This document shows positions 7,929 through 16,463 of a stretch of 55,829 nt of DNA, in pieces. Position 1 is the stretch's first letter, and the number at the start of each line of letters is the position of its first letter. The stretch is taken from positions 1-55,829 of the forward strand of contig JAEHHF010000004.1 of the NCBI GenBank assembly GCA_019248085.1, read 5' to 3'. The notes beneath the pieces were generated by a model. The model saw only the letters and a program-made list of their open reading frames with translations, was not told where the DNA came from and ran no database searches. The translations under genes and the position numbers were made by a program. This DNA is from Candidatus Dojkabacteria bacterium S2_J21 (lineage in GTDB: Bacteria > Patescibacteria > Dojkabacteria > SC72).

Positions 7929-9068
7929 ATGAGAATAAATCTGTCCAAGAAGAATAAGATCATAGCAATAGCTTTAGTAGTTCTAGTTTTAGGTGCTACG
8001 GGGGGGTATCTACTTTGGAGAGTTAATCAAGAGGATACTGTAGCCCCAACAGATAGTGATGCTAGTGGATGCCGCTATATATGTGATGGAAGTTGGACAG
8101 ACCAGAAATGTGTGCATGGAAGTGATGGGTGTAATTGCGCTGAGAAAGAGGTGGGAAGCAAGGCAGCAAACGGTAATTTACAGTGTTGTTCTCCATATCA
8201 TTCAGAGGGATGTGAGAATGTTACCTGTGGTGATGGTACATGTAATGGAGATGAAACAGTTGCCTCTTGTCCAAAAGATTGTGCTAAGTGTGGAGATAAT
8301 ATTTGTAGTAGTACTGAATCCTTAACCTCTTGCCCAAAGGATTGTTCTGTATGCGGTGATAATCAGTGCACGGGATCAGAAACAATAGAAAGTTGCGTGC
8401 AAGATTGTTCCGTATGTGGTGATAATCAGTGTACAGGGTCAGAGACAGCATCAACATGTGCGTCTGATTGTGTATGTAAAGCCTTGTCTTGGAGTAACAA
8501 GCCCAGAGGAACATATACACCGTCAACAGTACCAAACCCTGTTTTAGTAACGAATCCCAATAGCTCTAGTACTGCAGCTACAGGGATTGTAATCAAGCTT
8601 AATAGTACAACAATACCCTCCTGCTCAGGTCCTTCAGCTGGGGGCATTAGTAGTGAATCAGTTGGAGTCTCCTGCTATTCCATCAGCTTAAGTTCTGGAA
8701 AACAGAAGCTGAGTATTAATATGATAGGGGGCAGTAGTGCCAATATGGATTTGGGAACTTACACGTTGTCTGTATCTCTGCCTGGAGCAAAGAGTTCTTG
8801 TGTAGAGACAACCTCCTTTGTGGTAGCGTCAATCGTAGTTCCAGATGAGGATCCAGGTGAGGTCCCAGAGACAGGTCTCTTAGATGAGGTATCTGGGAAA
8901 ATATATCTTGGAGCAGGCTTTGTATTCTTGGGTATAGTTACAACACAGTTCTCTAAAGTTACATATATGTTTAATAATTTTGCAGAGAAGAGTGCGATTG
9001 TATCAGAGGAGAGGAAAAAGAAGAGGGAAGAAGAAAAGAGAATTAGATTCGAGAGGAGATTTAAATAA
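7929..9068 (+). CDS. Cys-rich surface protein with four CGDxxC repeats and VPETG tail
   Basis: Unknown secreted protein, 379 aa. N-terminal membrane anchor (11-30) followed by the signature GGYLLWRVNQEDTVAP. Residues 100-181 hold four 21-residue repeats of the form CGDxxCxxxETxxxCxxDC, spaced like a small disulphide or metal-binding module. A beta-rich domain follows. The C-terminus has VPETG (312-316), a hydrophobic stretch and a strongly basic tail, resembling a sortase sorting signal, although the tail after the hydrophobic part is unusually long. The N-terminal and C-terminal architecture is shared with the next gene, whose start overlaps this stop by 1 nt. Confidence 0.75.
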   Translation: MRINLSKKNKIIAIALVVLVLGATGGYLLWRVNQEDTVAPTDSDASGCRYICDGSWTDQKCVHGSDGCNCAEKEVGSKAANGNLQCCSPYHSEGCENVTCGDGTCNGDETVASCPKDCAKCGDNICSSTESLTSCPKDCSVCGDNQCTGSETIESCVQDCSVCGDNQCTGSETASTCASDCVCKALSWSNKPRGTYTPSTVPNPVLVTNPNSSSTAATGIVIKLNSTTIPSCSGPSAGGISSESVGVSCYSISLSSGKQKLSINMIGGSSANMDLGTYTLSVSLPGAKSSCVETTSFVVASIVVPDEDPGEVPETGLLDEVSGKIYLGAGFVFLGIVTTQFSKVTYMFNNFAEKSAIVSEERKKKREEEKRIRFERRFK

Positions 9069-10981
9069 TGGGTGTAAAGATACATTTGACTAAAAGAGGG
9101 AAGATAGGGATATTAGCCATCGTGGTGCTTTTGTTAGCTGGCAGTGGTGGATATTTGCTTTGGAGAGTTAATCAAGATGATACTGTAGCTCCAACGGATA
9201 GTGATGCTACCGGTGGAGTGGGAGCATGCTGTGGAACTCCTGGTTGTGTTGCGGGATGGAAATGTGATACGAGTCAATCTTGTGGGGAGACAAAAACAGT
9301 TGATTGTGCCTATCAAGGTTTTGGATATGTTGCCACCTGCCCAGCATACAAGGGGATTGACTCTTGGACACATAATTGTACCGGCTCAGGAACATACACA
9401 TGTTCATATAACTTTGGTCCAGGGGGTAGCACAGGTGGAAAATGTGTAAAGGAAACATCTGAAGACCCTGATCCACCACCTCCAGGAACTTGCGATATTA
9501 GGAAGTGCGAATGGCCAGATACATTAATGAGTAGCAATAATTGTGCCTGTGAAAAATGTAATGGAACTAATGGCTGCTCTGGAAATCCGCCTAAGTGTAC
9601 TCCTGACGCTTGTGGTTCGAATCAAGAAAGTTGTGGAGTATCTGGAGACGGTGGGATGTCTGGTTGTACAAAAAGCGCATCGTGTGTAACCTATCATAAA
9701 GATTGTAATAACCCATCTGTTGTATATAGATATTGTCGACCGAAGGATAAACCGACGAATACCTGTGATACAGGCTCATGGACAACTAAACCAACAGGAA
9801 CATATGCAAATTGCGCAAGTATTAAATATGTAGCTAAAGCAACAGATAGTGATGGAATAGATGAATCCTCCGTCTCTGTTAAATTAAACAATGTAGCTAG
9901 AACCAATGTAGCTAAAGTTACAAGTGGTAATACTACAACAATATCAGAGACACTAAGCAGTAGTACAAATTGTTTAGCTCCAGGATCATATACACTTAAG
10001 ATGAGTTGGAAAGACAAACTAGGAGCTACTAGTACTAATTGTGCGCTTAGTACTACATTTACAGTAGAAGCAGGAAGTACCAATGTATGTGACTCAGGCT
10101 CATGGACCACCAAGCCAACGGGCTCCTATGCATACTGTGACGATATTGCGTTTGTTGCCAAAGCGACAGATAGTGATGGAATAGACGAGTCTTCAATTTC
10201 AGTGAGGTTAAATAGCACGACCCCAGAATTCAATTCTGCTACCAGTGGTAAAACTACGACAATATCAGGAACACTTAGTAGTGCAACGAAGTGTTTGTCC
10301 CCAGGAGAATATACCCTTGCAATGGATTGGAAGGACAAATTGGGAGCCTCAAGCACCGATTGTGCTTTGGATACATCATTTGTAGTCCGATCACAAGTGT
10401 TGAATCCAGATTGGGAAATAGTGAAGGGGGTTGTGGAGAAATGCGTAGATGAGAATACAGAAAATCCAACATCGGAATTAACATATACAATTGCGGTTAA
10501 AAATACTGGAGAAGGAGAGGGAACAATTACTAAGATAGTAGATTCATTAGACACGAAAGTATTACAAAGCTACATAAGCAATATATCCAACAGTGGAATA
10601 TTTGCAGATGGAGATATAACATGGACACTCTCATCTGTTGAAAAGATTTTTGCTGTAAATCAGACAAAAGTCTTCACATATGTAGTAACAGTTCCTAAAA
10701 CTGGCTTTGGTGTATATGCCAATACCGTAACCGCATACCCAGCTACAGGAGAGAATATAATTGCGAATGCAAATATCGATGCAGATTGTATGATAGATGT
10801 ACCAGATACAGGAATACTAGATTCAACAACAGCTAAGATCATATTGGGAGTAGCTTTCATACTCTTTGGATTAAACTTTACAAGAATAGTAGACCTAACA
10901 AGAAAGTTAAGTATATCTGTGAATGATATCTCAGACGATAGAAGAAAGAAGAATTTTGAGAAAAAGGTGGTAAAAAGATAA
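9068..10981 (+). CDS. Large surface protein with Ig-like repeats, DUF11-like domain and VPDTG tail
   Basis: Paralogue of the preceding protein by its anchor (GGYLLWRVNQDDTVAPTDSD), 637 aa. After a Cys-rich segment (50-220) come two tandem domains of about 105 residues, each starting GSWTTKPTG and containing KATDSDGIDESS and an SPGEYTL/APGSYTL strand, so an internal duplication. Residues 450-570 (YTIAVKNTGEGEGTIT, VFTYVVTVP) resemble the DUF11/conserved repeat domain of cell-surface proteins. The tail is VPDTG (578-582), a hydrophobic helix and basic residues. Likely an extracellular adhesin or cell-envelope protein; the ligand is unknown. Confidence 0.75.
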   Translation: MGVKIHLTKRGKIGILAIVVLLLAGSGGYLLWRVNQDDTVAPTDSDATGGVGACCGTPGCVAGWKCDTSQSCGETKTVDCAYQGFGYVATCPAYKGIDSWTHNCTGSGTYTCSYNFGPGGSTGGKCVKETSEDPDPPPPGTCDIRKCEWPDTLMSSNNCACEKCNGTNGCSGNPPKCTPDACGSNQESCGVSGDGGMSGCTKSASCVTYHKDCNNPSVVYRYCRPKDKPTNTCDTGSWTTKPTGTYANCASIKYVAKATDSDGIDESSVSVKLNNVARTNVAKVTSGNTTTISETLSSSTNCLAPGSYTLKMSWKDKLGATSTNCALSTTFTVEAGSTNVCDSGSWTTKPTGSYAYCDDIAFVAKATDSDGIDESSISVRLNSTTPEFNSATSGKTTTISGTLSSATKCLSPGEYTLAMDWKDKLGASSTDCALDTSFVVRSQVLNPDWEIVKGVVEKCVDENTENPTSELTYTIAVKNTGEGEGTITKIVDSLDTKVLQSYISNISNSGIFADGDITWTLSSVEKIFAVNQTKVFTYVVTVPKTGFGVYANTVTAYPATGENIIANANIDADCMIDVPDTGILDSTTAKIILGVAFILFGLNFTRIVDLTRKLSISVNDISDDRRKKNFEKKVVKR

Positions 10982-10988
10982 AAGGGTA

Positions 10989-10997
10989 TGATATAAT
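10989..10997 (+). promoter_or_regulatory. Extended -10 promoter of rpsU
   Basis: TGATATAAT lies 36 nt before the rpsU ATG. No good -35 is visible, but the TGn extension compensates. A leader of about 30 nt carries AAAAGGAG. Confidence 0.6.
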
Positions 10998-11033
10998 CAC
11001 CGAGCATAGATATATTAAATAAAAGGAGTTCAA

Positions 11034-11234
11034 ATGTCAGTCATAGTACATTCCAACGAAAATATAGATAGTGCTCTCAAGAGACTTCACAGAGAAGTAT
11101 TGAGGGAGAAGATTTTAGAAACTTACAGAGCTAAGGCTTTTAGAATCATACCTTCTACTCTTAAAGTAGAGAAAAGACGAGAATGGGCCAAGATGAAGAG
11201 AAGAAGACGAGCTGCAGCTAGAAAAGCTAAATAG
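11034..11234 (+). CDS. rpsU: 30S ribosomal protein S21
   Basis: bS21, 66 aa, very basic C-terminus (KMKRRRRAAARKAK) and the typical N-terminal VIVHSNENIDSALKRLHREV. It has one of the clearer Shine-Dalgarno sites of the housekeeping genes (AAAAGGAG, 6 nt before ATG) and its own promoter. yqeY follows, the classical rpsU-yqeY neighbourhood. Confidence 0.96.
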   Translation: MSVIVHSNENIDSALKRLHREVLREKILETYRAKAFRIIPSTLKVEKRREWAKMKRRRRAAARKAK

Positions 11235-11259
11235 GCAGTTAAATTAATTCTCACAATAT

Positions 11260-11703
11260 ATGTCCATCTCAGAAAATATCCGTACAGATATGTTCATAGC
11301 TTCCAAAGAAGGAAGAACTAATGATGCAGATATCCTTAAGATGGCTTTAGCTGCAATTAAGAATAGTGAAATTGAAACAGGCAAGGAACTAACAGATCCA
11401 GAAGTCGAAAAAATCCTCAGAAAAGAAACTAAGAAAATATCAGATTCCATAGAACAATATGGGAATATGGGAAGGGAAGATCTCCTAAACAAGGAGAAAG
11501 CTCAACTAGAGGTATTAAATAAGTACTTGCCCCAGCAGCTTTCAGTAGAAGAGGTTACGGTTGTTGTAAAGACGAAAATGGCAGAGTTGGGTATCACCGA
11601 GATTAGAGATATGGGAAAACTAATGGGAGCTGTAATGGCAGAATTAGGATCCAAGACAGATGGTAATACCGTAAAGAATATAGTTTCAGGACTTCTAAAA
11701 TAG
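11260..11703 (+). CDS. yqeY: YqeY/GatB-like domain protein
   Basis: Protein of 147 aa matching the YqeY family: helical N-terminal part (ADILKMALAAIKNSEIE) and a C-terminal domain resembling the tail of GatB (AELGITEIRDMGKLMGAVMAEL split across the motif, NTVKNIVSGLL). The tail is tRNA-binding in GatB; the role of stand-alone YqeY is not settled. It lies in an rpsU-yqeY-ybeY-pth run with 1-nt or overlapping junctions downstream, so probably one translation-maintenance operon. Confidence 0.92.
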   Translation: MSISENIRTDMFIASKEGRTNDADILKMALAAIKNSEIETGKELTDPEVEKILRKETKKISDSIEQYGNMGREDLLNKEKAQLEVLNKYLPQQLSVEEVTVVVKTKMAELGITEIRDMGKLMGAVMAELGSKTDGNTVKNIVSGLLK

Positions 11704-11704
11704 T

Positions 11705-12115
11705 ATGAACTTAGAAATTTTCAATAAGGAAATTTTAAACATAAACATAGAAGAATATTTACCAAAGATAGAAGAACAATTTTTTGCTCATAACATACCA
11801 GATGTGAGCATAATCTTTGTTAGCCCGACAGATATATTAAATCTTAATACTAGATATAGAAGCATGAATAATGTTACAGATGTGTTATCTTTTAACATTG
11901 ATGCTAAAGAACTTCTCGGCGAAATCTACATCTGCCCTGAATATGTCAAAACTACGCGCCCACAGATAGACTTCAAAGAGGAAATTCTAAGACTCATAAT
12001 TCATGGGATATTACATCTTGTAGGATATGATCATGAGGTAGAGTTAACAGAGGAAACTAAGAATACTGAAAAAATGTTTGTAAAACAGGAGCAGATATTA
12101 GACAATGTACTATGA
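11705..12115 (+). CDS. ybeY: Endoribonuclease YbeY (rRNA maturation)
   Basis: Zinc-dependent RNase involved in 16S 3'-end processing and ribosome quality control, 136 aa. The metal site HGILHLVGYDHE has the three-His signature HxxxHxxGYDH, preceded by NNVTDVLSFNID. It starts 1 nt after yqeY and its stop TGA overlaps the ATG of pth. Confidence 0.95.
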   Translation: MNLEIFNKEILNINIEEYLPKIEEQFFAHNIPDVSIIFVSPTDILNLNTRYRSMNNVTDVLSFNIDAKELLGEIYICPEYVKTTRPQIDFKEEILRLIIHGILHLVGYDHEVELTEETKNTEKMFVKQEQILDNVL

Positions 12116-12672
12116 AATTAATAGTAGGTTTGGGTAACCCCGGTAAAGAGTACGAGAATACTAGGCATAATGCCGGTTTTTTGTTTGTAGATGTTCTTCG
12201 AGAGAAGTTCTTGTACCAAAATACTCTGTACCCAACAGAGTGGAGGACAGAAGAAACCTTTCAATCAGATATCGCTTTCATAAAGAATGGGTCTAAAATA
12301 GTGGCTATTCTTCAAAAACCTTCTACTTTCATGAACCTCTCAGGGCAAGCCGTTTCAAAGATAGTTAAGAAATTCGATATTGAACCATCCTCTGACCTTG
12401 TTCTTGTACATGATGACTTAGATATTAAATTGGGAGAATACAAGATACAGAATGGCAAGTCACCACTTGGACATAATGGAGTAGGAAGTGTTGAAGATAA
12501 TATGGGTACCAAAGATTTTAAGAGGGTTAGGATAGGTATCGAGAGTAGAGAAAACAAGAATATTTCTGGTACAGACTATGTTCTCATGAAGTTTACCAAA
12601 GAGGAAAAAGCTGTATTGGAGGAAACCATAGAACAGGCGATAAAAGGAATTCTCTCCGACATTATCTTGTAG
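12112..12672 (+). CDS. pth: Peptidyl-tRNA hydrolase
   Basis: Releases peptidyl-tRNA by ester hydrolysis, 186 aa. Conserved start VGLGNPGKEYENTRHNAG with catalytic His in RHNAG, QKPSTFMNLSG, LVHDDLDIKLG and GHNGVGSVEDNMG are all present. Four-nt ATGA overlap with ybeY implies translational coupling. The 3' end overlaps the convergent gene at 12662 by 11 nt. Confidence 0.97.
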   Translation: MKLIVGLGNPGKEYENTRHNAGFLFVDVLREKFLYQNTLYPTEWRTEETFQSDIAFIKNGSKIVAILQKPSTFMNLSGQAVSKIVKKFDIEPSSDLVLVHDDLDIKLGEYKIQNGKSPLGHNGVGSVEDNMGTKDFKRVRIGIESRENKNISGTDYVLMKFTKEEKAVLEETIEQAIKGILSDIIL

Positions 12673-13897
12673 TCCAGATCTTTACCTCGGTTCCATAATA
12701 GTTAGTCAATTCCTTAAGCGTATGCGTTTTTAAATTCTTGTCATATGGTAACACTGTTCCAAGGTTGTTCTCTTCCAAAACTATTCCCATATTCAAGACT
12801 TCTTCTTTGTCATTTGAAACAAAGAAGAGCGCCCCTTGGGCGATGGTACCTTCAACATTTGGGTCTAATTCTAACAATATCTTCTTGTTGTTAAAATATT
12901 TGTAGAAAGCCCCCTGGGAATCATATATCCTAGAATATTTCTCAATACTTCCGTCCTTAGTTAACATATCCTTCAATACTGGGCTGATGGGAGAGTGAAT
13001 GTTTGAATATGCCTGTGAAAGTAATCTAAAAGATGTAAAGCCTCCGACCTTGTATCTGATCTGGCCTTGTAATGATGAGTCTTCAATATCTGCAGTCCAT
13101 TTTTTACTTTCAACTATTTCTTTAACCTGAGCTACCAATTTCTTTAAATCTATATCCATAATATTGTCTTTCCCATCATTGTCTACATCCATATCTAAAT
13201 CATCTCGGAGAGTGTCATAGTCAAGATCGTAATTAACCTTCCCATTACTGTCATACAAGATATTCCTGTTGTATGTATTGAAGTGAGCATAGATGGTTAA
13301 TATTAGAAACAGTATCGATGGAACAACAAGCAATATGTTTACGATCTTGTGCAGAAGACTCTTTTTGAAAACAACATTAAGAAGATATATGAAGAAAACG
13401 GAGCAGAGGACAACTTCCAATCCAAACGTTACACCTAGGAAATATCCTCCAAAGAGATTTGGTTGAAGGGCATATTTAAATATGGTGAAATACTGTGTAG
13501 TGAACGGGTAAAGCAACATTATATCTTCTGCAAATATATCTGCAAGAATATGCAAAAGTGTAGCTATCAAGAAAGTGTTTAGTATTACATTCACGAATTC
13601 AGGATTTAGGAACTTCAAGGTCGTCTTGTTAAACCATCTCTTAGATACCCAGTAAAAAAGCCTTAGAAAGATCCATATACCAATGTAGAAAATGGGGGTA
13701 TGCGACATGTAGGCATGATGCATAAACTGGGGGACTGAAAACCCAATTAGAGCAAGAATATCAATATCTGGAAGTATTCCGAAAAGAAGTGCAAAAATGC
13801 CAACAATTACAGCTTCACTCTGTTTCAACTGAACTATCTTTTTCTTTTGCATTAACTGGTTTCCAAGGAAAGCAATGGGAGCATGTGCTAGAAACAT
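12662..13897 (-). CDS. YdjM-like membrane-bound metal-dependent hydrolase with EF-hand-like loop
   Basis: Integral membrane protein, 411 aa. The N-terminal half has the signatures of the YdjM/PF04307 family: FLAHAPIAFLG, FGILPDIDIL, HHAYMSHTPIF and a further His-Asp in HILADIF, with about five hydrophobic segments. The C-terminal half is soluble and contains DVDNDGKDNIMDID (near residues 238-251), a calcium-loop-like DxDNDGxD sequence. The substrate of this family is unknown. A TATAAT (minus strand, 13928-13933) gives a leader of about 25 nt; the promoter is back to back with that of mfd. It ends inside pth. Confidence 0.75.
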   Translation of the reverse strand: MFLAHAPIAFLGNQLMQKKKIVQLKQSEAVIVGIFALLFGILPDIDILALIGFSVPQFMHHAYMSHTPIFYIGIWIFLRLFYWVSKRWFNKTTLKFLNPEFVNVILNTFLIATLLHILADIFAEDIMLLYPFTTQYFTIFKYALQPNLFGGYFLGVTFGLEVVLCSVFFIYLLNVVFKKSLLHKIVNILLVVPSILFLILTIYAHFNTYNRNILYDSNGKVNYDLDYDTLRDDLDMDVDNDGKDNIMDIDLKKLVAQVKEIVESKKWTADIEDSSLQGQIRYKVGGFTSFRLLSQAYSNIHSPISPVLKDMLTKDGSIEKYSRIYDSQGAFYKYFNNKKILLELDPNVEGTIAQGALFFVSNDKEEVLNMGIVLEENNLGTVLPYDKNLKTHTLKELTNYYGTEVKIWTTR

Positions 13898-13971
13898 TCT
13901 CTAAATTCAAAAATTTTAACTTCTTCGATTATACATAGAAGCGAAACCAGAGGCCAGACCTTTGAAGAATG

Positions 13972-13980
13972 TGATAAAAT
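13972..13980 (+). promoter_or_regulatory. Extended -10 of mfd (leaderless)
   Basis: TGATAAAAT ends 6 nt before the GTG start at 13987, so the transcript probably starts at the start codon itself. The divergent promoter for 13897 lies at 13928-13933. Confidence 0.55.
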
Positions 13981-13986
13981 AGCAGC

Positions 13987-16383
13987 GTGAATGATGGTTT
14001 TCTAAACAAAATTTCGAGTGATCTCAAACAGTTCAATGCGGAACTTCTTTCCACAAAGAAGATATCAGGGATAGATTCTAACTATTTTGAATTGACTGCA
14101 GAGATATTGGGTAAGGCTCTAAACAAAAGGGTTTGGCTTTTGCTCTCTGATTTGGAATCCGCACAAGAGAAGATACTAAATGTAAAGCTAAAGGAGAAAT
14201 TCGAGATTCAGAAATTTCTAGACTTAGGATATGAGAGAGTCGAAAGAGTCTGGAATGAAGGCGAGATCTCTATACTTGGCGATGTTGTCATAGTTTGGCC
14301 ATACAGTATGAATAATGTGGTTAGAATTAGTCTGTATGGAGAAGAGATAGAGAATATAGATATATTGGATATACATACTCGAAAAAAGATAAGGTCGGTT
14401 GATACCCGTCTTTTTCTTTCTAACGGTGTAGGTATTTTTCTTGGGAATGAGGAAGCGAAAGAGGATTTGCATATAAAGATAATGCATAGGATAGGGGATC
14501 AGGAAGATTGTGTAGACCTAGGAATTAGAACTATTCCTGGTATAGAAAACTTTAGTAATACAAAAGTTGTAACCGAGATAATTAAGAATTTCAAAAGCAG
14601 AGGTTTTAAGATTTGGTATGTTACTAAAGATAGCCAGGGTTTTGATAAGAATCCGTTGAGAAATCAAATCAGTGAAATATTTAGTACCCAGGGGAGTTTA
14701 GAAAAGCAATTAAGTAGGGGCTTTGTTTTGGGTGCGACTAAAACATTGGTACTTACAGATCTGGAGATATTAGGTGAAGTAGATCTCTTTAAATACCAGA
14801 GAGTAGATAGGAACGTGGATCCAAGTTCGGTAGCGATACTTAAGAAAATAATTCCAGGGGACTACATAGTTCACGAAGATCATGGGATTGGTAAATTCGG
14901 GGGAATACAAGAAAGAAATGGAAGCCAATATATTGAGATTGCATATGCAGGACTAGATAGATTGTATGTACCACTAAGTGCGGCAGACAAGGTTACCAAA
15001 TATATTGGGGCAGGAAAAAAGCGACCCTTGTTAACAGGGCTTAACAGTGGTGTTTGGAAACGAATATCACTTAGAGCCAAGGAAAAGGTAGAAGAGATAG
15101 CGAAAGAGCTTTTACAACTCTATGCACTTAGAAAGACCACACAGGCCCCTGTAATCATAGATAGCGAGGAGATGTTAGATAGCTTCTGGACCTTTGCTCG
15201 CCAGTTTAAATTCACAGATACGGATGATCAGTTACTTTCAACTAAACATATTGCAGACGATTTCCAAAAAGACAAACCAATGGACAGATTGCTTGTTGGG
15301 GATGTTGGATTTGGAAAGACAGAGATAGCGATGCGTGCTGCATACGCTGTCGTCAATGCTGGATATCAGGTAGCTGTGCTTGCCCCAACAACTATACTAG
15401 TAGAACAGCACAAAATGGTATTCAGAGAACGTTTCAAAGACTATCCTTTCAATATTGTCTCTCTTTCGAGATTTTCAACTGAGGCAGAGAAGGAGAAGGT
15501 CATAAAGGAATTGAAAAGTGGGGTGGTAGATATTGTTATTGGTACCCACTCCTTGCTCTCAGAGGATGTAAAATTCAAAAATATGGGACTATTAGTAGTA
15601 GATGAAGAACAGAAATTTGGTGTTAAACAAAAAGAAAAGCTTAAAGAAGCGAGAGTAGATACCAATGTATTGTCTTTGACGGCAACCCCAATTCCGAGGA
15701 CATTAAATATGGCCCTAACAGGCATTAGAGATATCAGTGTTTTAGCTATTCCACCGCTTGGTAGGAAAGAAATCATCAACCATTTTGAGAAATTTAACTG
15801 GGATTCTGTACTTAAGGCAATAAGTAAGGAGATGGAAAGAAAAGGGCAAGTATATTTCCTACATAACAGGGTGGGGAATATGGAAAATATTGAGCAAGAG
15901 CTCAAGAAACTATTTCCTAAGGCAAATATCCAAACTGCACACGGTCAAATGAATGTAGAGTCTCTAACTAGAGCCATGGCAGACTTCGTAGACAGGAAGA
16001 TTGATATATTAATTTGCACAACAATCATTGAGAATGGTTTAGATATCCCCACTGCTAATACATTAATCATAGATGATGCAACTAAGCTTGGACTCTCTCA
16101 GATGTACCAGATCAGGGGGAGAATTGGGAGGGCTTTGGAGCAGGGTTATGCATATTTCTACTATGACACTCTCCAAGGTGATGCTGAACAAAGGCTCACT
16201 GCAATTAGAGATTCTCAAGCTTTAGGCTCTGGATTCTTGCTTTCTAACCGAGATTTAGAAATCAGAGGCTCAGGAGATATTTTAGGACGGAGTCAGTCTG
16301 GAACTATCAACTCAGTAGGGTACGGTTTGTATACACAGATGCTTCAGGAGGTAGTTGATGATCTGAGAAGAAATCAACGTTAA
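13987..16383 (+). CDS. mfd: Transcription-repair coupling factor Mfd, shortened
   Basis: Translocase that removes stalled RNA polymerase. At 798 aa it is far shorter than typical Mfd (about 1,100-1,200). A degenerate UvrB-like N-terminal part remains (VVIVWPYSMNNVVRISLYGEE). The RNA polymerase-interacting domain is clear (DYIVHEDHGIGKFGGI, ADKVTKYIGAGKKRP). The RecG-like motor is intact: GDVGFGKTEIAMRAA, APTTILVEQHK, VVDEEQKFGVKQKEK, LTATPIPRT and QMYQIRGRIGR. The protein stops at VVDDLRRNQR, without the C-terminal autoinhibitory TRCF domain. Start is GTG. The loss suggests a translocase with altered UvrA recruitment and no D7 clamp. Confidence 0.93.
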   Translation: MNDGFLNKISSDLKQFNAELLSTKKISGIDSNYFELTAEILGKALNKRVWLLLSDLESAQEKILNVKLKEKFEIQKFLDLGYERVERVWNEGEISILGDVVIVWPYSMNNVVRISLYGEEIENIDILDIHTRKKIRSVDTRLFLSNGVGIFLGNEEAKEDLHIKIMHRIGDQEDCVDLGIRTIPGIENFSNTKVVTEIIKNFKSRGFKIWYVTKDSQGFDKNPLRNQISEIFSTQGSLEKQLSRGFVLGATKTLVLTDLEILGEVDLFKYQRVDRNVDPSSVAILKKIIPGDYIVHEDHGIGKFGGIQERNGSQYIEIAYAGLDRLYVPLSAADKVTKYIGAGKKRPLLTGLNSGVWKRISLRAKEKVEEIAKELLQLYALRKTTQAPVIIDSEEMLDSFWTFARQFKFTDTDDQLLSTKHIADDFQKDKPMDRLLVGDVGFGKTEIAMRAAYAVVNAGYQVAVLAPTTILVEQHKMVFRERFKDYPFNIVSLSRFSTEAEKEKVIKELKSGVVDIVIGTHSLLSEDVKFKNMGLLVVDEEQKFGVKQKEKLKEARVDTNVLSLTATPIPRTLNMALTGIRDISVLAIPPLGRKEIINHFEKFNWDSVLKAISKEMERKGQVYFLHNRVGNMENIEQELKKLFPKANIQTAHGQMNVESLTRAMADFVDRKIDILICTTIIENGLDIPTANTLIIDDATKLGLSQMYQIRGRIGRALEQGYAYFYYDTLQGDAEQRLTAIRDSQALGSGFLLSNRDLEIRGSGDILGRSQSGTINSVGYGLYTQMLQEVVDDLRRNQR

Positions 16384-16463
16384 GAAATGCCTGTAGTAAA
16401 GGGTCTTAATGAATACAAAAATTTCACTTGTTAAATTGGTATCCCATCGTCTAGTATATAGCT

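Noticed and set aside
13946..13965. AGGCCAGAC sequence near the mfd promoter as a further REP element
   Set aside because: It shares only about 9 bases with the RAYT-flanking palindromes and does not form a comparable hairpin.
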